From positions 1-64,000 of the forward strand of contig CAYPAV010000019.1 in the NCBI GenBank assembly GCA_964408805.1: a stretch of 64,000 bases of DNA. The letters run 5' to 3'. Positions 9,998-19,076 of this stretch are shown here, in pieces. Numbering within the stretch: the first letter of the stretch is position 1; the number at the start of each line of letters is the position of its first letter. The DNA comes from CAYPAV01 sp964408805 (GTDB lineage Bacteria; Pseudomonadota; Alphaproteobacteria; UBA8366). The position numbers and the translations under genes were made by a program. The notes under the pieces were generated by a model. The model was not told the DNA's origin. It worked only from the letters and a program-made list of their open reading frames with translations, and did no database searches.

Positions 9998-10489
9998 ATG
10001 AAAAAGATCATATCTGGGGCGATTGCGTTGGCTTTTCTTGGGGTGATCGGGGTCGTGTCGTTCGACACCGGAGAAGCCCAATCCGCCGAATCGATCGTTA
10101 AGACACGGATCGAGGCGATGCGCGGGCCGGTGCTCAAGAATTTCAAGACGATCAAGGCGTTCATAAAGGAAGGCAAGGGATCATTGAACGATGTGGTTGC
10201 CGCGGCGAAGGTTCTGGAAGCGGTCGGGCCGCTGATCCCCGCCCTGTTTCCCAAGGGAACCAGCCGGACGGATTTGGGTGAGAAGGCGACGCGCGCGCTG
10301 GCCAAAATCTGGGAAGATATGGATGGTTTCGCAAAGGCGGCGGGCGATATGTCGGCGCATGCGGGGCACGTCGCCATGTATGCCGCGCAGGGCAACAAGG
10401 CCGAGGTCGCCAAGCATTTCGGTTTCATGGGCAAGACGGGCTGTGGCGCCTGCCATAAGCCGTTCCGTGGACCGAAAGCGAAGAAATAG
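9998..10489 (+). CDS. Cytochrome c' (class II c-type cytochrome)
   Basis: The 163-residue precursor has a Sec signal peptide (MKKIISGAIALAFLG, cleavage probably after EAQSA) and one heme site CGACH near residues 149-153. A heme-binding motif close to the C-terminus of a four-helix bundle defines class II cytochromes (cytochrome c'/c-556). It acts in the periplasm; family members bind NO or carry electrons. CAGGGAGATG upstream supports ATG 9998. A diheme cytochrome follows with overlapping or near-adjacent start, so the two are probably one electron-transfer operon. Confidence 0.85.
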   Translation: MKKIISGAIALAFLGVIGVVSFDTGEAQSAESIVKTRIEAMRGPVLKNFKTIKAFIKEGKGSLNDVVAAAKVLEAVGPLIPALFPKGTSRTDLGEKATRALAKIWEDMDGFAKAAGDMSAHAGHVAMYAAQGNKAEVAKHFGFMGKTGCGACHKPFRGPKAKK

Positions 10490-11411
10490 AATTTGGTCGC
10501 TTGCGGCGCGGGTCGGGATTCGGTCCTTTCGCGCGTGCGTGATCTTTGGTGTCGCGATGGCGGCGTGGTTTGCGCCGCCATCGGACATTCTGGCGGGAGA
10601 TTTGGCGCGCGGTGAGTATCTCCTCCGGGCCGCCGGCTGTGCTAGTTGTCACACCGATCCCGGCGCCAAGGGCAAAAATCCGCGGCCCAAGGGGGCGCCG
10701 CTCGCTGGCGGGCGCCCGCTCGCGACACCATATGGGATTTTCTTTACGCCGAATATCACCGGTGATCCCGTGACTGGGATAGGCCGCTGGAAGTTCGCGG
10801 ATTTTCGCCGGGCGATGCATGACGGAAGGGCACCGAACACCGCACCCTATTTCCCGGCTTTTCCTTTTACGTCTTATACCGGCATGAGCGATCGGGACCT
10901 TGTCGATCTTTGGGCCTATCTCGAACGTCAGGCGCCGGTGGTCCAGCCCAACCGTCCGCACGAACTCGCCTTTCCGTTCAATCTCCGTATTCTCATGCAT
11001 GGCTGGCGGGCGCTCTTCTTTCGCCAAGGCGGGCGGGACCAGGCGGCGGATACCGCAGCGACGCCCGAGTGGCGGCGCGGTGCCTACCTCGTACGGGCCG
11101 TCGGCCATTGCGGTGAATGCCATACGCCGCGCAATATTTTCGGCGCGATGGATCATTCGCGCGAATTGGCGGGAAGTCGTCTCGGACCGGAGGGTAAGAT
11201 CCCCAACATCACGCCGCACCCGAGGAAAGGGATCGGCGGATGGTCGGTTTCGGAGATCGTGGACTATCTTGAAAGCGGCATGCTTCCGGATGGGGATTTT
11301 GCGGGCGGTGAGATGGTCGACGTGATCGACAATTCAACGGGTCGCTTGACGCCGGCCGATCGGCGCGCCATCGCGGTTTATTTGAAGTCGCTCCCGGCAC
11401 TGGCGGAATAA
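10467..11411 (+). CDS. Periplasmic diheme cytochrome c
   Basis: Two class I heme sites are visible, CASCH in the N-terminal half and CGECH in the C-terminal half, each in its own cytochrome domain with a later Met ligand candidate. This resembles the cytochrome subunits that take electrons from periplasmic dehydrogenases. I place the start at GTG 10467, overlapping the cytochrome c' gene by 23 bp, because it gives a complete signal peptide: basic MDRKRRNR, a hydrophobic stretch, and a cleavage region near PPSDILAG. GTG 10539 or ATG 10557 would leave no basic end. Length from 10467 is 314 residues. No cognate dehydrogenase is adjacent. Confidence 0.8.
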   Translation: MDRKRRNRIWSLAARVGIRSFRACVIFGVAMAAWFAPPSDILAGDLARGEYLLRAAGCASCHTDPGAKGKNPRPKGAPLAGGRPLATPYGIFFTPNITGDPVTGIGRWKFADFRRAMHDGRAPNTAPYFPAFPFTSYTGMSDRDLVDLWAYLERQAPVVQPNRPHELAFPFNLRILMHGWRALFFRQGGRDQAADTAATPEWRRGAYLVRAVGHCGECHTPRNIFGAMDHSRELAGSRLGPEGKIPNITPHPRKGIGGWSVSEIVDYLESGMLPDGDFAGGEMVDVIDNSTGRLTPADRRAIAVYLKSLPALAE

Positions 11412-11494
11412 CCGCCGTCTTGCCGGTGATCGTTGCGTCCGGACGGGCATCGTATTAACGTACTTTGAGCGCCCCTGGGGCTAGGTGGATTGAA

Positions 11495-12604
11495 GTGAAT
11501 CGGTCCTTCATCATTGGACTTGTCGGTATCGTGGCGATCATTGTCGCGATCTTGGCCGGCATCTGGCTCGATCCGGAGGACGAATCGCTCGAGCGCCAGA
11601 CCGAAGCGCCGGCAACCGCGCCCGAACTCCGCCGCGAGGCAATGAAGCAGGCGACCCGGCCGAAGGCCCCTCCGAAATCCGATCCAACCAAGACGGCCGC
11701 TCGGGATATCGCGAAAGCGGCCCCCAAGGAACCGCCCACGGCCACCGGCGCGCCGGCGCCGAAACCCGCTCATTTGGCGCCGAGTTTCGATATCGTGCGC
11801 GTTAACTCGGACGGCGACGCCGTTATCGCCGGGCGCGGAACGCCGGGTGCGACGATCACGATTTACGATGACGACAAAGCGGTCGGCACGGCGAAAGTCG
11901 ACCGGAACGGCGAATGGGTTCTGGTTCCGCAAAAACCGCTTCGACCGGGCAATCGTGCACTCGGTCTTGTTTCCAAACTGCCGAATGGTGCCGTCGCCAA
12001 ATCGACCGATGTCGTCGTGCTTGCGGTGCCGGAAAAGCCGAAACTCGCGGGCAAGCAGCCGGTGACGGCGCCGGCGAAACAGCCCCTGGCGATCCTCGTG
12101 CCGCGTGTCGGCATGGAAATCAAAAAGGTTTTGCAAAAGCCCTCCAAGGGCGCGGATCCCGGCGCGATGTCGCTCGACGTCGTCGATTACGACGAAAAGG
12201 GCAATGTGAAACTGATGGGACGCTCGAAGGCGGGGCGGAAGGTCTTCGTCTACCTCGACAACGAGCTGATCGGCGGCGCCAAGGCGGGTGCGGGCGGCGA
12301 TTGGGCGCTGCGGCCGCGAACGACCATCTCGCCCGGCCTTTATAAGCTGCGGATCGATGAAGTCCTGAACAAGAAGGTCGTGCGGCGGTTAGAGCTGCCG
12401 TTTTCCCGCGCCAAACCGCTCACGGAATATGCCGGCGAGGGTCTGATCATCGTCCAGCCAGGCAACAGTTTGTGGCGAATCGCTCGCCGCGTGCTGGGCG
12501 AGGGCACGATGTATTCCGTGATTTACGACGCAAACCGTGAGCAAATTCGGGATCCGGATCTGATCTATCCGGGCCAGATTTTCGCGGTACCGCGGACGAA
12601 TTGA
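11495..12604 (+). CDS. Membrane-anchored LysM domain protein
   Basis: This 369-residue protein has a single membrane span (residues ~5-23, IIGLVGIVAIIVAILAG), a Pro/Ala/Lys-rich linker (residues 30-90), two beta-rich Ig-like segments that share an Asp-x-x-Gly-x-W pattern (NGEWVLVP and GGDWALRP), and a C-terminal LysM domain (VQPGNSLWRIARRVLG ... YPGQIFAVP). LysM binds peptidoglycan, so it probably tethers the inner membrane to the wall. The frame opens at TTG 11465, but GTG 11495 is preceded by AGGTGG (11483-11488) and begins directly before the membrane span. It appears to be a single gene. Confidence 0.85.
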   Translation: MNRSFIIGLVGIVAIIVAILAGIWLDPEDESLERQTEAPATAPELRREAMKQATRPKAPPKSDPTKTAARDIAKAAPKEPPTATGAPAPKPAHLAPSFDIVRVNSDGDAVIAGRGTPGATITIYDDDKAVGTAKVDRNGEWVLVPQKPLRPGNRALGLVSKLPNGAVAKSTDVVVLAVPEKPKLAGKQPVTAPAKQPLAILVPRVGMEIKKVLQKPSKGADPGAMSLDVVDYDEKGNVKLMGRSKAGRKVFVYLDNELIGGAKAGAGGDWALRPRTTISPGLYKLRIDEVLNKKVVRRLELPFSRAKPLTEYAGEGLIIVQPGNSLWRIARRVLGEGTMYSVIYDANREQIRDPDLIYPGQIFAVPRTN

Positions 12605-12805
12605 GTTAAACCTTCTTAAATTCAAAATTGGATACTTAAAGAAATATAGTGTAAACACAGGTGTATTTTGTGTTTATAATCATAAAGTTTGTATATAAGT
12701 AATAATTCAGTAATAAAATAAAGTAACAATGTAAAAATTATTGAAAACTATAATGCCATTCCTATATTGTCTTGGTTCGTCTCTCATGGTCGCTTGGTAG
12801 GATTG
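12605..12805. other. AT-rich intergenic segment with an 8-bp inverted repeat
   Basis: About 150 bases here are strikingly AT-rich against a GC-rich background. TAAACACA (12652-12659) and TGTGTTTA (12669-12676) form a perfect inverted repeat with a 9-nt spacer. It could be the 3' end of the LysM gene, the promoter and operator of psd, or a bound-protein site. No coding frame is convincing. Confidence 0.45.
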
Positions 12806-13501
12806 ATGCCTGATTTTCTGCGCCCCGTCTTGGTTCCGGTACATCAGGCCGGCTGGCCGTTTATCGCGGCATTTCTCGTCGCCACGGCGATCTCGGGGCA
12901 TTTCTGGCAGCCGGCCTATGTTTTGGGTGGTTTGTTGACCGGGTGGTGCGTTTACTTCTTTCGCAATCCCGACCGCGTGACACCGGTTCGACCGGGCCTG
13001 GTCATCAGTCCCGCCGACGGCGTCGTGCAGTCGATCGCGGCGGCGGTGCCACCGGCGGAACTTGGCATGGCGGCCGAACCGTTGACACGGATCGCGGTCT
13101 TCATGAATGTCTTCAACGTCCATGTGAATCGAATTCCGATGGACGGCAAGGTGGTCGAGCTCGGTTATCGACCGGGAAAGTTCCTGAACGCCAGTCTCGA
13201 CAAGGCCAGCGAGGACAACGAGCGTCAGGCCGTTCGAATTCGCGACGAGGCGGGCCGCGAGATCGCCTTCGTCCAGATCGCCGGATTGATCGCGCGCCGG
13301 ATCCTCTGCGGCCTTGATCGCGGACAACCGGTGCGGGCTGGCGAAAGGTTTGGTATGATCCGCTTCGGTAGCCGGGTCGATGTCTATTTGCCGAAGGACG
13401 TCGCGCCGCTGGTTGCCGTCGGACAGATCGCCGTCGCGGGGGAGACCGTTCTGGCCGATTTAACGCAACGCGAGGACCCGCGGGAAGGCGAGATCCGCTA
13501 A
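12806..13501 (+). CDS. psd: Phosphatidylserine decarboxylase
   Basis: The enzyme decarboxylates phosphatidylserine to phosphatidylethanolamine in the inner membrane. It is the short proteobacterial type (231 residues) made as a proenzyme. The GS in RFGSRVDVYLP is the self-cleavage site that makes the pyruvoyl group. VFMNVFNVHVNRIPMDG is the conserved core, and two hydrophobic stretches lie near residues 18-50. ATG 12806 is preceded by GTAGGA and gives the usual MPDFLRPVLVPVH start; the frame runs further up to a TTG at 12767. It overlaps pssA by one base (TAATG), so both steps of phosphatidylethanolamine synthesis are coupled. Confidence 0.95.
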   Translation: MPDFLRPVLVPVHQAGWPFIAAFLVATAISGHFWQPAYVLGGLLTGWCVYFFRNPDRVTPVRPGLVISPADGVVQSIAAAVPPAELGMAAEPLTRIAVFMNVFNVHVNRIPMDGKVVELGYRPGKFLNASLDKASEDNERQAVRIRDEAGREIAFVQIAGLIARRILCGLDRGQPVRAGERFGMIRFGSRVDVYLPKDVAPLVAVGQIAVAGETVLADLTQREDPREGEIR

Positions 13502-14346
13502 TGCTGAAACGACGACGCAAGTCTCGCCGCCGCCAGCGGCCGCGCGTACAGACCTTCAACCGCTTGATCCCCAATCTCGTGACCATCGGCGCCCTTTGCC
13601 TGGGTCTCACCGGAGTCCAGTTCGCACTTGCCGACAAATGGGAATACGCGGTCATCGCGATCGTTGTCGCGGCCATCCTTGATGCGCTCGACGGGACGCT
13701 GGCGCGGTTGTTGAAAGCGGCGAGCGATTTCGGCGCCGAATTGGACTCGCTTTCGGATGTGATCGCCTTTGGCGTGGCGCCGGCTTTTATCATGTATTTC
13801 TGGAGCCTCTCGGAGGCAGGCGGCATCGGCTGGGCGGCGGCGCTATTCTACGCGACTTGCTGTGCCCTCAGGCTCGCGCGTTTCAACAGTACCTTGGAGA
13901 GCCGGCCACCTTATGCGGCCGGATTTTTCACCGGTGTTCCGGCGCCGGCAGGGGCCCTATTGGCGCTCTTGCCCTTGAACATCAGTTTCGAGGTGGGCGG
14001 CGAATTCTTGAACCAGCCGGCCGTCGTCGCTGTTTGGCTCGTGGTCATCGCGCTCTTGATGGTGAGCCACATACCGACCTTCTCGTTGAAGCAAATCCGC
14101 GTACCCACGCGGTTGATCGTTCCCATGTTGGCGCTCTTCGGCCTTTTGGTGGCCGGTCTCGTGACGGTGCCTTGGCTAACTCTCTCGGTCGCGGCCGCCG
14201 TTTATCTTGGCAGCTTCGGACTTTCGGTAAGATCGTATTTCCGACGCAAGAGCGAGGCCGAGCGTCTCGCCGCATCGCCGAAGCGTGATGATTCGGACGA
14301 TTCCGGCGAGTCGGGGGATAAACCGGTCCAGCTCCGCCAGGTTTGA
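13501..14346 (+). CDS. pssA: CDP-diacylglycerol--serine O-phosphatidyltransferase
   Basis: This 281-residue integral membrane enzyme joins CDP-diacylglycerol and serine to make phosphatidylserine, the substrate of Psd. The CDP-alcohol phosphotransferase signature is complete: DALDGTLAR followed by GAELDSLSD gives the D..DG..AR........G...D...D pattern near residues 60-87. Several membrane spans follow, and the tail is charged (RRKSEAERLAA). The N-terminus is very basic (KRRRKSRRRQRPR). It starts at the last base of psd. Confidence 0.95.
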   Translation: MLKRRRKSRRRQRPRVQTFNRLIPNLVTIGALCLGLTGVQFALADKWEYAVIAIVVAAILDALDGTLARLLKAASDFGAELDSLSDVIAFGVAPAFIMYFWSLSEAGGIGWAAALFYATCCALRLARFNSTLESRPPYAAGFFTGVPAPAGALLALLPLNISFEVGGEFLNQPAVVAVWLVVIALLMVSHIPTFSLKQIRVPTRLIVPMLALFGLLVAGLVTVPWLTLSVAAAVYLGSFGLSVRSYFRRKSEAERLAASPKRDDSDDSGESGDKPVQLRQV

Positions 14347-14358
14347 TATCAGCGCCCG

Positions 14359-15507
14359 TTATTCCGGCGTCAGGGTCCGTCCGATAATCTCGCGCATGAT
14401 CTCGCTGGTACCCCCGGCGATTCGCGCCATGCGGCCGTCCGCCCAGGCACGTGCGATGGGGAATTCCCACATATATCCGTATCCGCCGTGGAGCTGCAGG
14501 CAGTCGTCCAGCACCCGGCACATCAGCTCCGTCGTATAGAGCTTGGCCATTGCCGCGTCGTCGGCGGTCAGGCCGCCCTGGTTGTGGAGTTCGAGACAGC
14601 GGTCGACGAAGATACGGCAGACGGTGGCATCCGTCTTCACATCGGCAAGTTTGAAACGGGTGTTCTGGAACCCGGCAATCGGCCGCCCGAAGGCTTGGCG
14701 CTCATGGGTATAGTTCACTGTCCAGTCAAGCGCGGCCTCGATCGAGGTCGCACAACGCATGGCGACGATCAGGCGTTCCTGGGGCAATTGCTGCATCAGT
14801 TGAACGAACCCCTCGCCCTCGCTTTCGCCCAGTAGGTTGGTTCGGGGGACTCGGACGTCATTGAAGAAGAGCTCCGAAGTATCTTGCGCCTTGTAGCCAA
14901 TCTTCTCCAAATTACGGCCCCGATCGAAGCCGTCGCGCTCGCGTTCCACCAGGATCAGGCTGGTGCCCTTGGCCTTCGCATCGGGGTCGGTCTTGGTCAC
15001 CACGATGACGAGGTCGGAGATCTGACCGTTTGTGATGAACACCTTCTGTCCGTTGAGGCGGTAATGATTGCCGTCCGGAAAGGCGCGGGTCTTGATGTTC
15101 TGCAGGTCCGAGCCCGCGGACGGTTCCGTCATCGCAATGGCGCCAATAACCTCGCCCTTCGCCATCCTCGGTAGCCATTCCCGTTTCTGCTCCTCCGAGC
15201 CATAATGCAGGATATATGGGGCGACGATATCGGAATGGAGATAGAAGGCCGGGCCTGTCGTGCCGGCGCGCGCCAGTTCCTCGATGATGATGGCGCTGAA
15301 CAGGAAATCGGCGCCCGCGCCCCCATATTCCTCCGGAATATTGGGGCAGAGCAATCCGGCCTCGCCCGCCGCGAGCCAGACATCCCGGCTGACGATGCCG
15401 TCCTTCTCCCATTGTTCGTGATGCGGCACGACTTCGTTCTCGACGAAGCGGCGTACTGTCTCACGGTAGATTTCGTGTTCCTCGCCGAAAACCGTTCTTG
15501 GAATCAT
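14359..15507 (-). CDS. Acyl-CoA dehydrogenase
   Basis: This flavoenzyme forms a 2,3-double bond in an acyl-CoA. It is 382 residues long, the family's normal size. Visible features are the FAD/substrate segment AIAMTEPSAGSDLQNI, the middle beta-domain, and the C-terminal LHGGYGYMWEFPIARAWAD with IAGGTSEIMREIIGR at the end. ATG 15507 is chosen because AAAGGA precedes it; the frame extends 51 bp upstream. It is the last gene of a minus-strand operon (CoA-transferase, ICL/PEPM-like lyase, this gene) with 18-19 bp gaps, so it probably works on the CoA ester made by the transferase. Confidence 0.93.
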   Translation of the reverse strand: MIPRTVFGEEHEIYRETVRRFVENEVVPHHEQWEKDGIVSRDVWLAAGEAGLLCPNIPEEYGGAGADFLFSAIIIEELARAGTTGPAFYLHSDIVAPYILHYGSEEQKREWLPRMAKGEVIGAIAMTEPSAGSDLQNIKTRAFPDGNHYRLNGQKVFITNGQISDLVIVVTKTDPDAKAKGTSLILVERERDGFDRGRNLEKIGYKAQDTSELFFNDVRVPRTNLLGESEGEGFVQLMQQLPQERLIVAMRCATSIEAALDWTVNYTHERQAFGRPIAGFQNTRFKLADVKTDATVCRIFVDRCLELHNQGGLTADDAAMAKLYTTELMCRVLDDCLQLHGGYGYMWEFPIARAWADGRMARIAGGTSEIMREIIGRTLTPE

Positions 15508-15526
15508 GTCGTTGTCCTTTTCGTAC

Positions 15527-16375
15527 TCAGGTCGAAAGCCGGCCGCGCAGGAGCGCATTGAGATCGGCGTTCGAGTACGACCCGTTCGTGTAACTGTATG
15601 TTCCGTCTGTTTTCAATTCCTCGGCGATATTCCGGGCCAAGCTATATGCGGCCCGTGCGAATCCACCGCCGACACTAAGTCGGGCGACGCCCATCGTCCG
15701 GAGGTCTTGGGTCGCCGGCGTTGTGGCGCTCGCCAGAATGTTCAGCGGGCCGTCGATCTCGCGGACCAACGCCTCGATCGTTTTCGTATCAAAGGCTTGG
15801 GGGACATAGAGACAACGGGCGCCGGCTTCGCGATAGGCATTGGCGCGCTCGACCGCTTCCGCGAATGCCGTCTCGCCGAACGCGTCTGGATAAAGATAGG
15901 GGTCGGTCCGCGCGTTGATGACAAAAGGCAATCCCGCCGCATCGGCGGCGTCGCGCGCGGCCGCAATTCGTTCGGCCCCAAGCGAGCGATCGTAGAGCGG
16001 AGTTTCGGATCGCCCGGTGCCGTCCTCGATATTGGCCCCGACCGCCCCCGCCGCGATCACCTGGCGAACGGTCTTGGCGACGGTTTCCGGATCGTCGCCG
16101 TAGCCCGCCTCCATGTCCGCCGTGACGGGGACATCGACCAATTCGGTCATTCGGGCAACCTCGGCGCACATTTCCGCAGAAGTCAGTACCTGGCCGTCGG
16201 GAAGACCCCGCGCGAAGGCGACACCGGCACTGGTGCTGGCGATCGCCGGGAATCCGACCTCGGCCAGGACCACCGCGCTGGCGCCGTCCCAGGCATTCGG
16301 CAGGACCAGGATATCCTCCCCCTGGTGCAGGGCGAGAAAGGCCTCTGCTTTTGATTTCAATGTGTTGTGATCCAA
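15527..16375 (-). CDS. Isocitrate lyase/PEP mutase superfamily enzyme
   Basis: This 282-residue TIM-barrel protein belongs to the ICL/PEPM superfamily, which cleaves or rearranges C-C or P-C bonds of 2-oxo or 2-hydroxy acids. The core motifs LPNAWDGASA, STSAGVAFARG, PVTADMEAGYGD (metal-binding region) and GANIEDGTG are present. The KKCGH loop of true isocitrate lyase is absent, so it is closer to the PEPM/carboxyvinyl-phosphonate-type subgroup, whose many members have unknown substrates. It lies between the CoA-transferase and acyl-CoA dehydrogenase genes. Confidence 0.88.
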   Translation of the reverse strand: MDHNTLKSKAEAFLALHQGEDILVLPNAWDGASAVVLAEVGFPAIASTSAGVAFARGLPDGQVLTSAEMCAEVARMTELVDVPVTADMEAGYGDDPETVAKTVRQVIAAGAVGANIEDGTGRSETPLYDRSLGAERIAAARDAADAAGLPFVINARTDPYLYPDAFGETAFAEAVERANAYREAGARCLYVPQAFDTKTIEALVREIDGPLNILASATTPATQDLRTMGVARLSVGGGFARAAYSLARNIAEELKTDGTYSYTNGSYSNADLNALLRGRLST

Positions 16376-16393
16376 ATTTCCGCCCTCCTGTCC

Positions 16394-17611
16394 CTATGAG
16401 AGGTCGTAGCCCGCATCGGACAGTTCGTCTTCCGTGAAGCCCAGCGTTTCCAACAGGATTTCCCGATTGTGAGCGCCGAGCGGCGGCCCGGCATGCCGAA
16501 TTTCGCCGGGATTTCGCGACAGCTTGCCGACCACATTCTGCATCCGGATCGAATCGCCCAATTCCGAATCCTTGATCGCGACGATGTTCTCTCGCGCCTT
16601 ATAGTGCTCGTCCTCGAAGATCTCCGCGACGCTGTAACAGGGTGCGACGGCGGCTTCGGCCGATTCGAAGCGGCGCATGACTTCCTCGTAGTCGAAGGAG
16701 CCTATCGCCGCCTGCAATTCGTCGTCGAGGGCTACCGCATGCTGGATACGCAGCCGATTGTCGAGAAAGCGAGGGTCTTTCGGCAAATGCGGTACCTTGA
16801 GGGCGTCGCACATGCGCTCGAAGGTCGACTGTGCGCTGCCGGAGATCGAGACCCATCGGTCGTCGCGGGTCCGATAGGTGTTGCGGGGTGCGGTAAAGGA
16901 AAGGCGGCTGCCGTTTCGTTCTTGGACCAGGCCCAGCTGGTCGTAATCCACCACCTGTGGGCCGAGCAACGTGAAAAGCGGCTCGTAGATCGCGAAATCG
17001 ACGATCTGACCCTTGCCGCCGTTGTGGCTGCGCGCCTGCAAGGCCACCATCGCGAGATAGGCCCCCATCAATCCCGAAGTATCGTCGGCGAGCCCGAAAC
17101 CCGGTAACAATGGCGGCCGGTCCGGAAATCCGTTGACATAGGCGAACCCTGAATAGCCCTCCGCCAGTGTACCGAAGCCGGGCCGATTCCGGTTCGGTCC
17201 CGTTTGGCCGAAGCCCGTGATGCGGACCATGACGAGGCCAGGGTTGATCTCGCTGAGGACGTCGTAGCCGAGGCCCCAGCGCTCCAGCGTGCCTGTCCGA
17301 TAATTCTCGATCAGGACATCGGCGTCCTTGACCAGCCGTTTCACGATTTCAACGCCAAGCGGGGTCCGCATATCGGCGGTCACCGAGCGCTTGTTGCGGT
17401 TGATCAGCTTGTACATCAAGCCGACGCCGTCCTTGTTGTTGCCCCAGTAGCGAACCTCGTCACCGGTCTCCGGTCGCTCGACCTTGATCACGTCGGCGCC
17501 GAAATCGGCAAGAAACATAGAGGTGATCGGCCCGGCGAGGAAATTCGCGAGGTCGATCACGCGAATACCCGCAAGTGGCTGGGTGGCGTCGTTCGGCTTT
17601 TCATAGGCCAT
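16394..17611 (-). CDS. CaiB/BaiF family (class III) CoA-transferase
   Basis: This 405-residue protein is a class III CoA-transferase, which moves CoA between acids through an aspartyl-CoA anhydride. Typical segments are the start LAGIRVIDLANFLAGP, ADFGADVIKVERPETGDEVR, NRNKRSVTADMRTPLG, and GLADDTSGLMGAYLAMVAL with Asp residues at the position of the catalytic Asp. Length is normal. It is the first gene of the minus-strand operon with the lyase (18-bp gap) and the acyl-CoA dehydrogenase. The substrate is not evident. It is divergent from the protease gene, with about 200 bp between. Confidence 0.92.
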   Translation of the reverse strand: MAYEKPNDATQPLAGIRVIDLANFLAGPITSMFLADFGADVIKVERPETGDEVRYWGNNKDGVGLMYKLINRNKRSVTADMRTPLGVEIVKRLVKDADVLIENYRTGTLERWGLGYDVLSEINPGLVMVRITGFGQTGPNRNRPGFGTLAEGYSGFAYVNGFPDRPPLLPGFGLADDTSGLMGAYLAMVALQARSHNGGKGQIVDFAIYEPLFTLLGPQVVDYDQLGLVQERNGSRLSFTAPRNTYRTRDDRWVSISGSAQSTFERMCDALKVPHLPKDPRFLDNRLRIQHAVALDDELQAAIGSFDYEEVMRRFESAEAAVAPCYSVAEIFEDEHYKARENIVAIKDSELGDSIRMQNVVGKLSRNPGEIRHAGPPLGAHNREILLETLGFTEDELSDAGYDLS

Positions 17612-17811
17612 GCATTGTTGTCCTCATTTGCCAGTTTCGATGCTGTCGGCCCGCACCGCACGGATATGTCGCCGCCGTGTTGCCGGCGGTTATATCAAAC
17701 TTGTGCGGAAATTCCCGCTTGTCGACGCTGGGGCGATCGAAAAGCCGATTCTCGCGGCTGGTCGCGTTTCTGGCTTTTCGTGCCGCGCCGCGCCGCGCAA
17801 ACTGGCGAGTG

Positions 17812-18945
17812 ATGACGAAAGCCGCCCTATTCCCCCTTCTTTGCTGCCTCGCCCTCGTGACTTCGCGGACCGTGTTCGCACAACAGGTGGATTGCGAGGC
17901 ACCGCCGCCCGTTTGCGCCGCGATGCGCTTCGTCGTCATGGTCTCGGCAAGCGATCCGGCTGCAAGTGGGGTCTATATCGGTCCGGGCCGAGTCGTGACC
18001 AGCCGCCATGTCGTCGCCGATCGAAAGACCGCCCGGGTGACGACGGGAGACGGTCGCCGATTCGACGTGCGTATCGTTCCGAGCGCATATCCCGGAGATC
18101 TGGCCTTGCTCGAGGTTGCCGGGTTGTCCCTGGAGCCGGCACCGCACCACGCGGCCCCGACGGCCTCCGGCATTCTCCATGCCGTGGCGCGCGACCTACG
18201 TTCGAAAAAAATCCGGGTCTATCCGCCGGGAAAAATGATCCTGCCGCGTGCCGAGGGGAAACCGCTCGGGCGGCTGCACCACGACGCGCCGAGCGGACCG
18301 GGCAACAGCGGCGGTGCCCTGGTCGATCGCGATGGGCGTCTGGTCGGCGTGATCGCATCGGGGGGCGAGGGCCGGAACGAGGCTATCCCGGCCGAGGATA
18401 TCCGGCAGCTGATCGCACTTTCCGGGGAGGCGCACCGCGTGGCGCATGACCGTCTCGGCCGCGCCTACCGGATTTGCGCGCGAATGCTGCGTCAGATCCC
18501 GCGCCGGCGTGGCGGCCTCGCCCGGCGGGCGACCCGGGAGCTCGTCGCCGTCTGTTCCGAGACCCGGAACCGGCAGTTGATCGATCTCGCGGGTCAGGTG
18601 CTGGGTCGTTCGGGACGCCTGTTCAAGGCGGAATCGCTGTTTGTCCGATCGCTGGAACAGGACCCCCATTCCCTGAATGCCAGGATCGGCCTGATCGTGA
18701 CGCAATTTCTGCAGAGCCGGCATCGCGCCGCGATCCCCCAGGTTCGGTGGTTGCGGCGTATCCTGCCGAACGATCCCAATATTCTCCGCTTGGCCATTCA
18801 GGCGGGAAAACTTGGCGGCGATATGGCGTTCGCGGAGGATGCGTATGGCCGCCTGGCAAAGTCGGATCCGGGAATGGCACGGGCGATGCGCCGGTTCCTC
18901 GACGGGCAATTGCCGCGAGGTTTTAACCGCGGCCGCCAACGTTAG
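17812..18945 (+). CDS. Secreted trypsin-like serine protease with C-terminal helical repeats
   Basis: This 377-residue protein has a signal peptide (hydrophobic ALFPLLCCLALVTS, cleavage near VFAQQ) and a trypsin/DegP-like domain. The catalytic triad is visible as His in TSRHVVAD (near residue 66), Asp in GDLALLEV (near 96) and Ser in GPGNSGGAL (near 166). There is no PDZ domain. Residues ~210-370 form an Arg-rich helical region resembling TPR repeats (AGQVLGRSGRLFKAESLFVR). ATG 17812 is preferred since it starts the signal peptide; the frame is open further upstream. It should act in the periplasm; the target is unknown. Confidence 0.8.
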   Translation: MTKAALFPLLCCLALVTSRTVFAQQVDCEAPPPVCAAMRFVVMVSASDPAASGVYIGPGRVVTSRHVVADRKTARVTTGDGRRFDVRIVPSAYPGDLALLEVAGLSLEPAPHHAAPTASGILHAVARDLRSKKIRVYPPGKMILPRAEGKPLGRLHHDAPSGPGNSGGALVDRDGRLVGVIASGGEGRNEAIPAEDIRQLIALSGEAHRVAHDRLGRAYRICARMLRQIPRRRGGLARRATRELVAVCSETRNRQLIDLAGQVLGRSGRLFKAESLFVRSLEQDPHSLNARIGLIVTQFLQSRHRAAIPQVRWLRRILPNDPNILRLAIQAGKLGGDMAFAEDAYGRLAKSDPGMARAMRRFLDGQLPRGFNRGRQR

Positions 18946-19076
18946 CGGGGACTAAGCTCAATCGGGAGGCGCGCCTCTCAACGTCCGTCACCTCGGATTG
19001 CGCTCGCTTCGGCAAACGCTAAAATAGTGTTCGAAATTCGGAGAGGGGCCGAATATCACCTTCCGCGCGGGACCAA

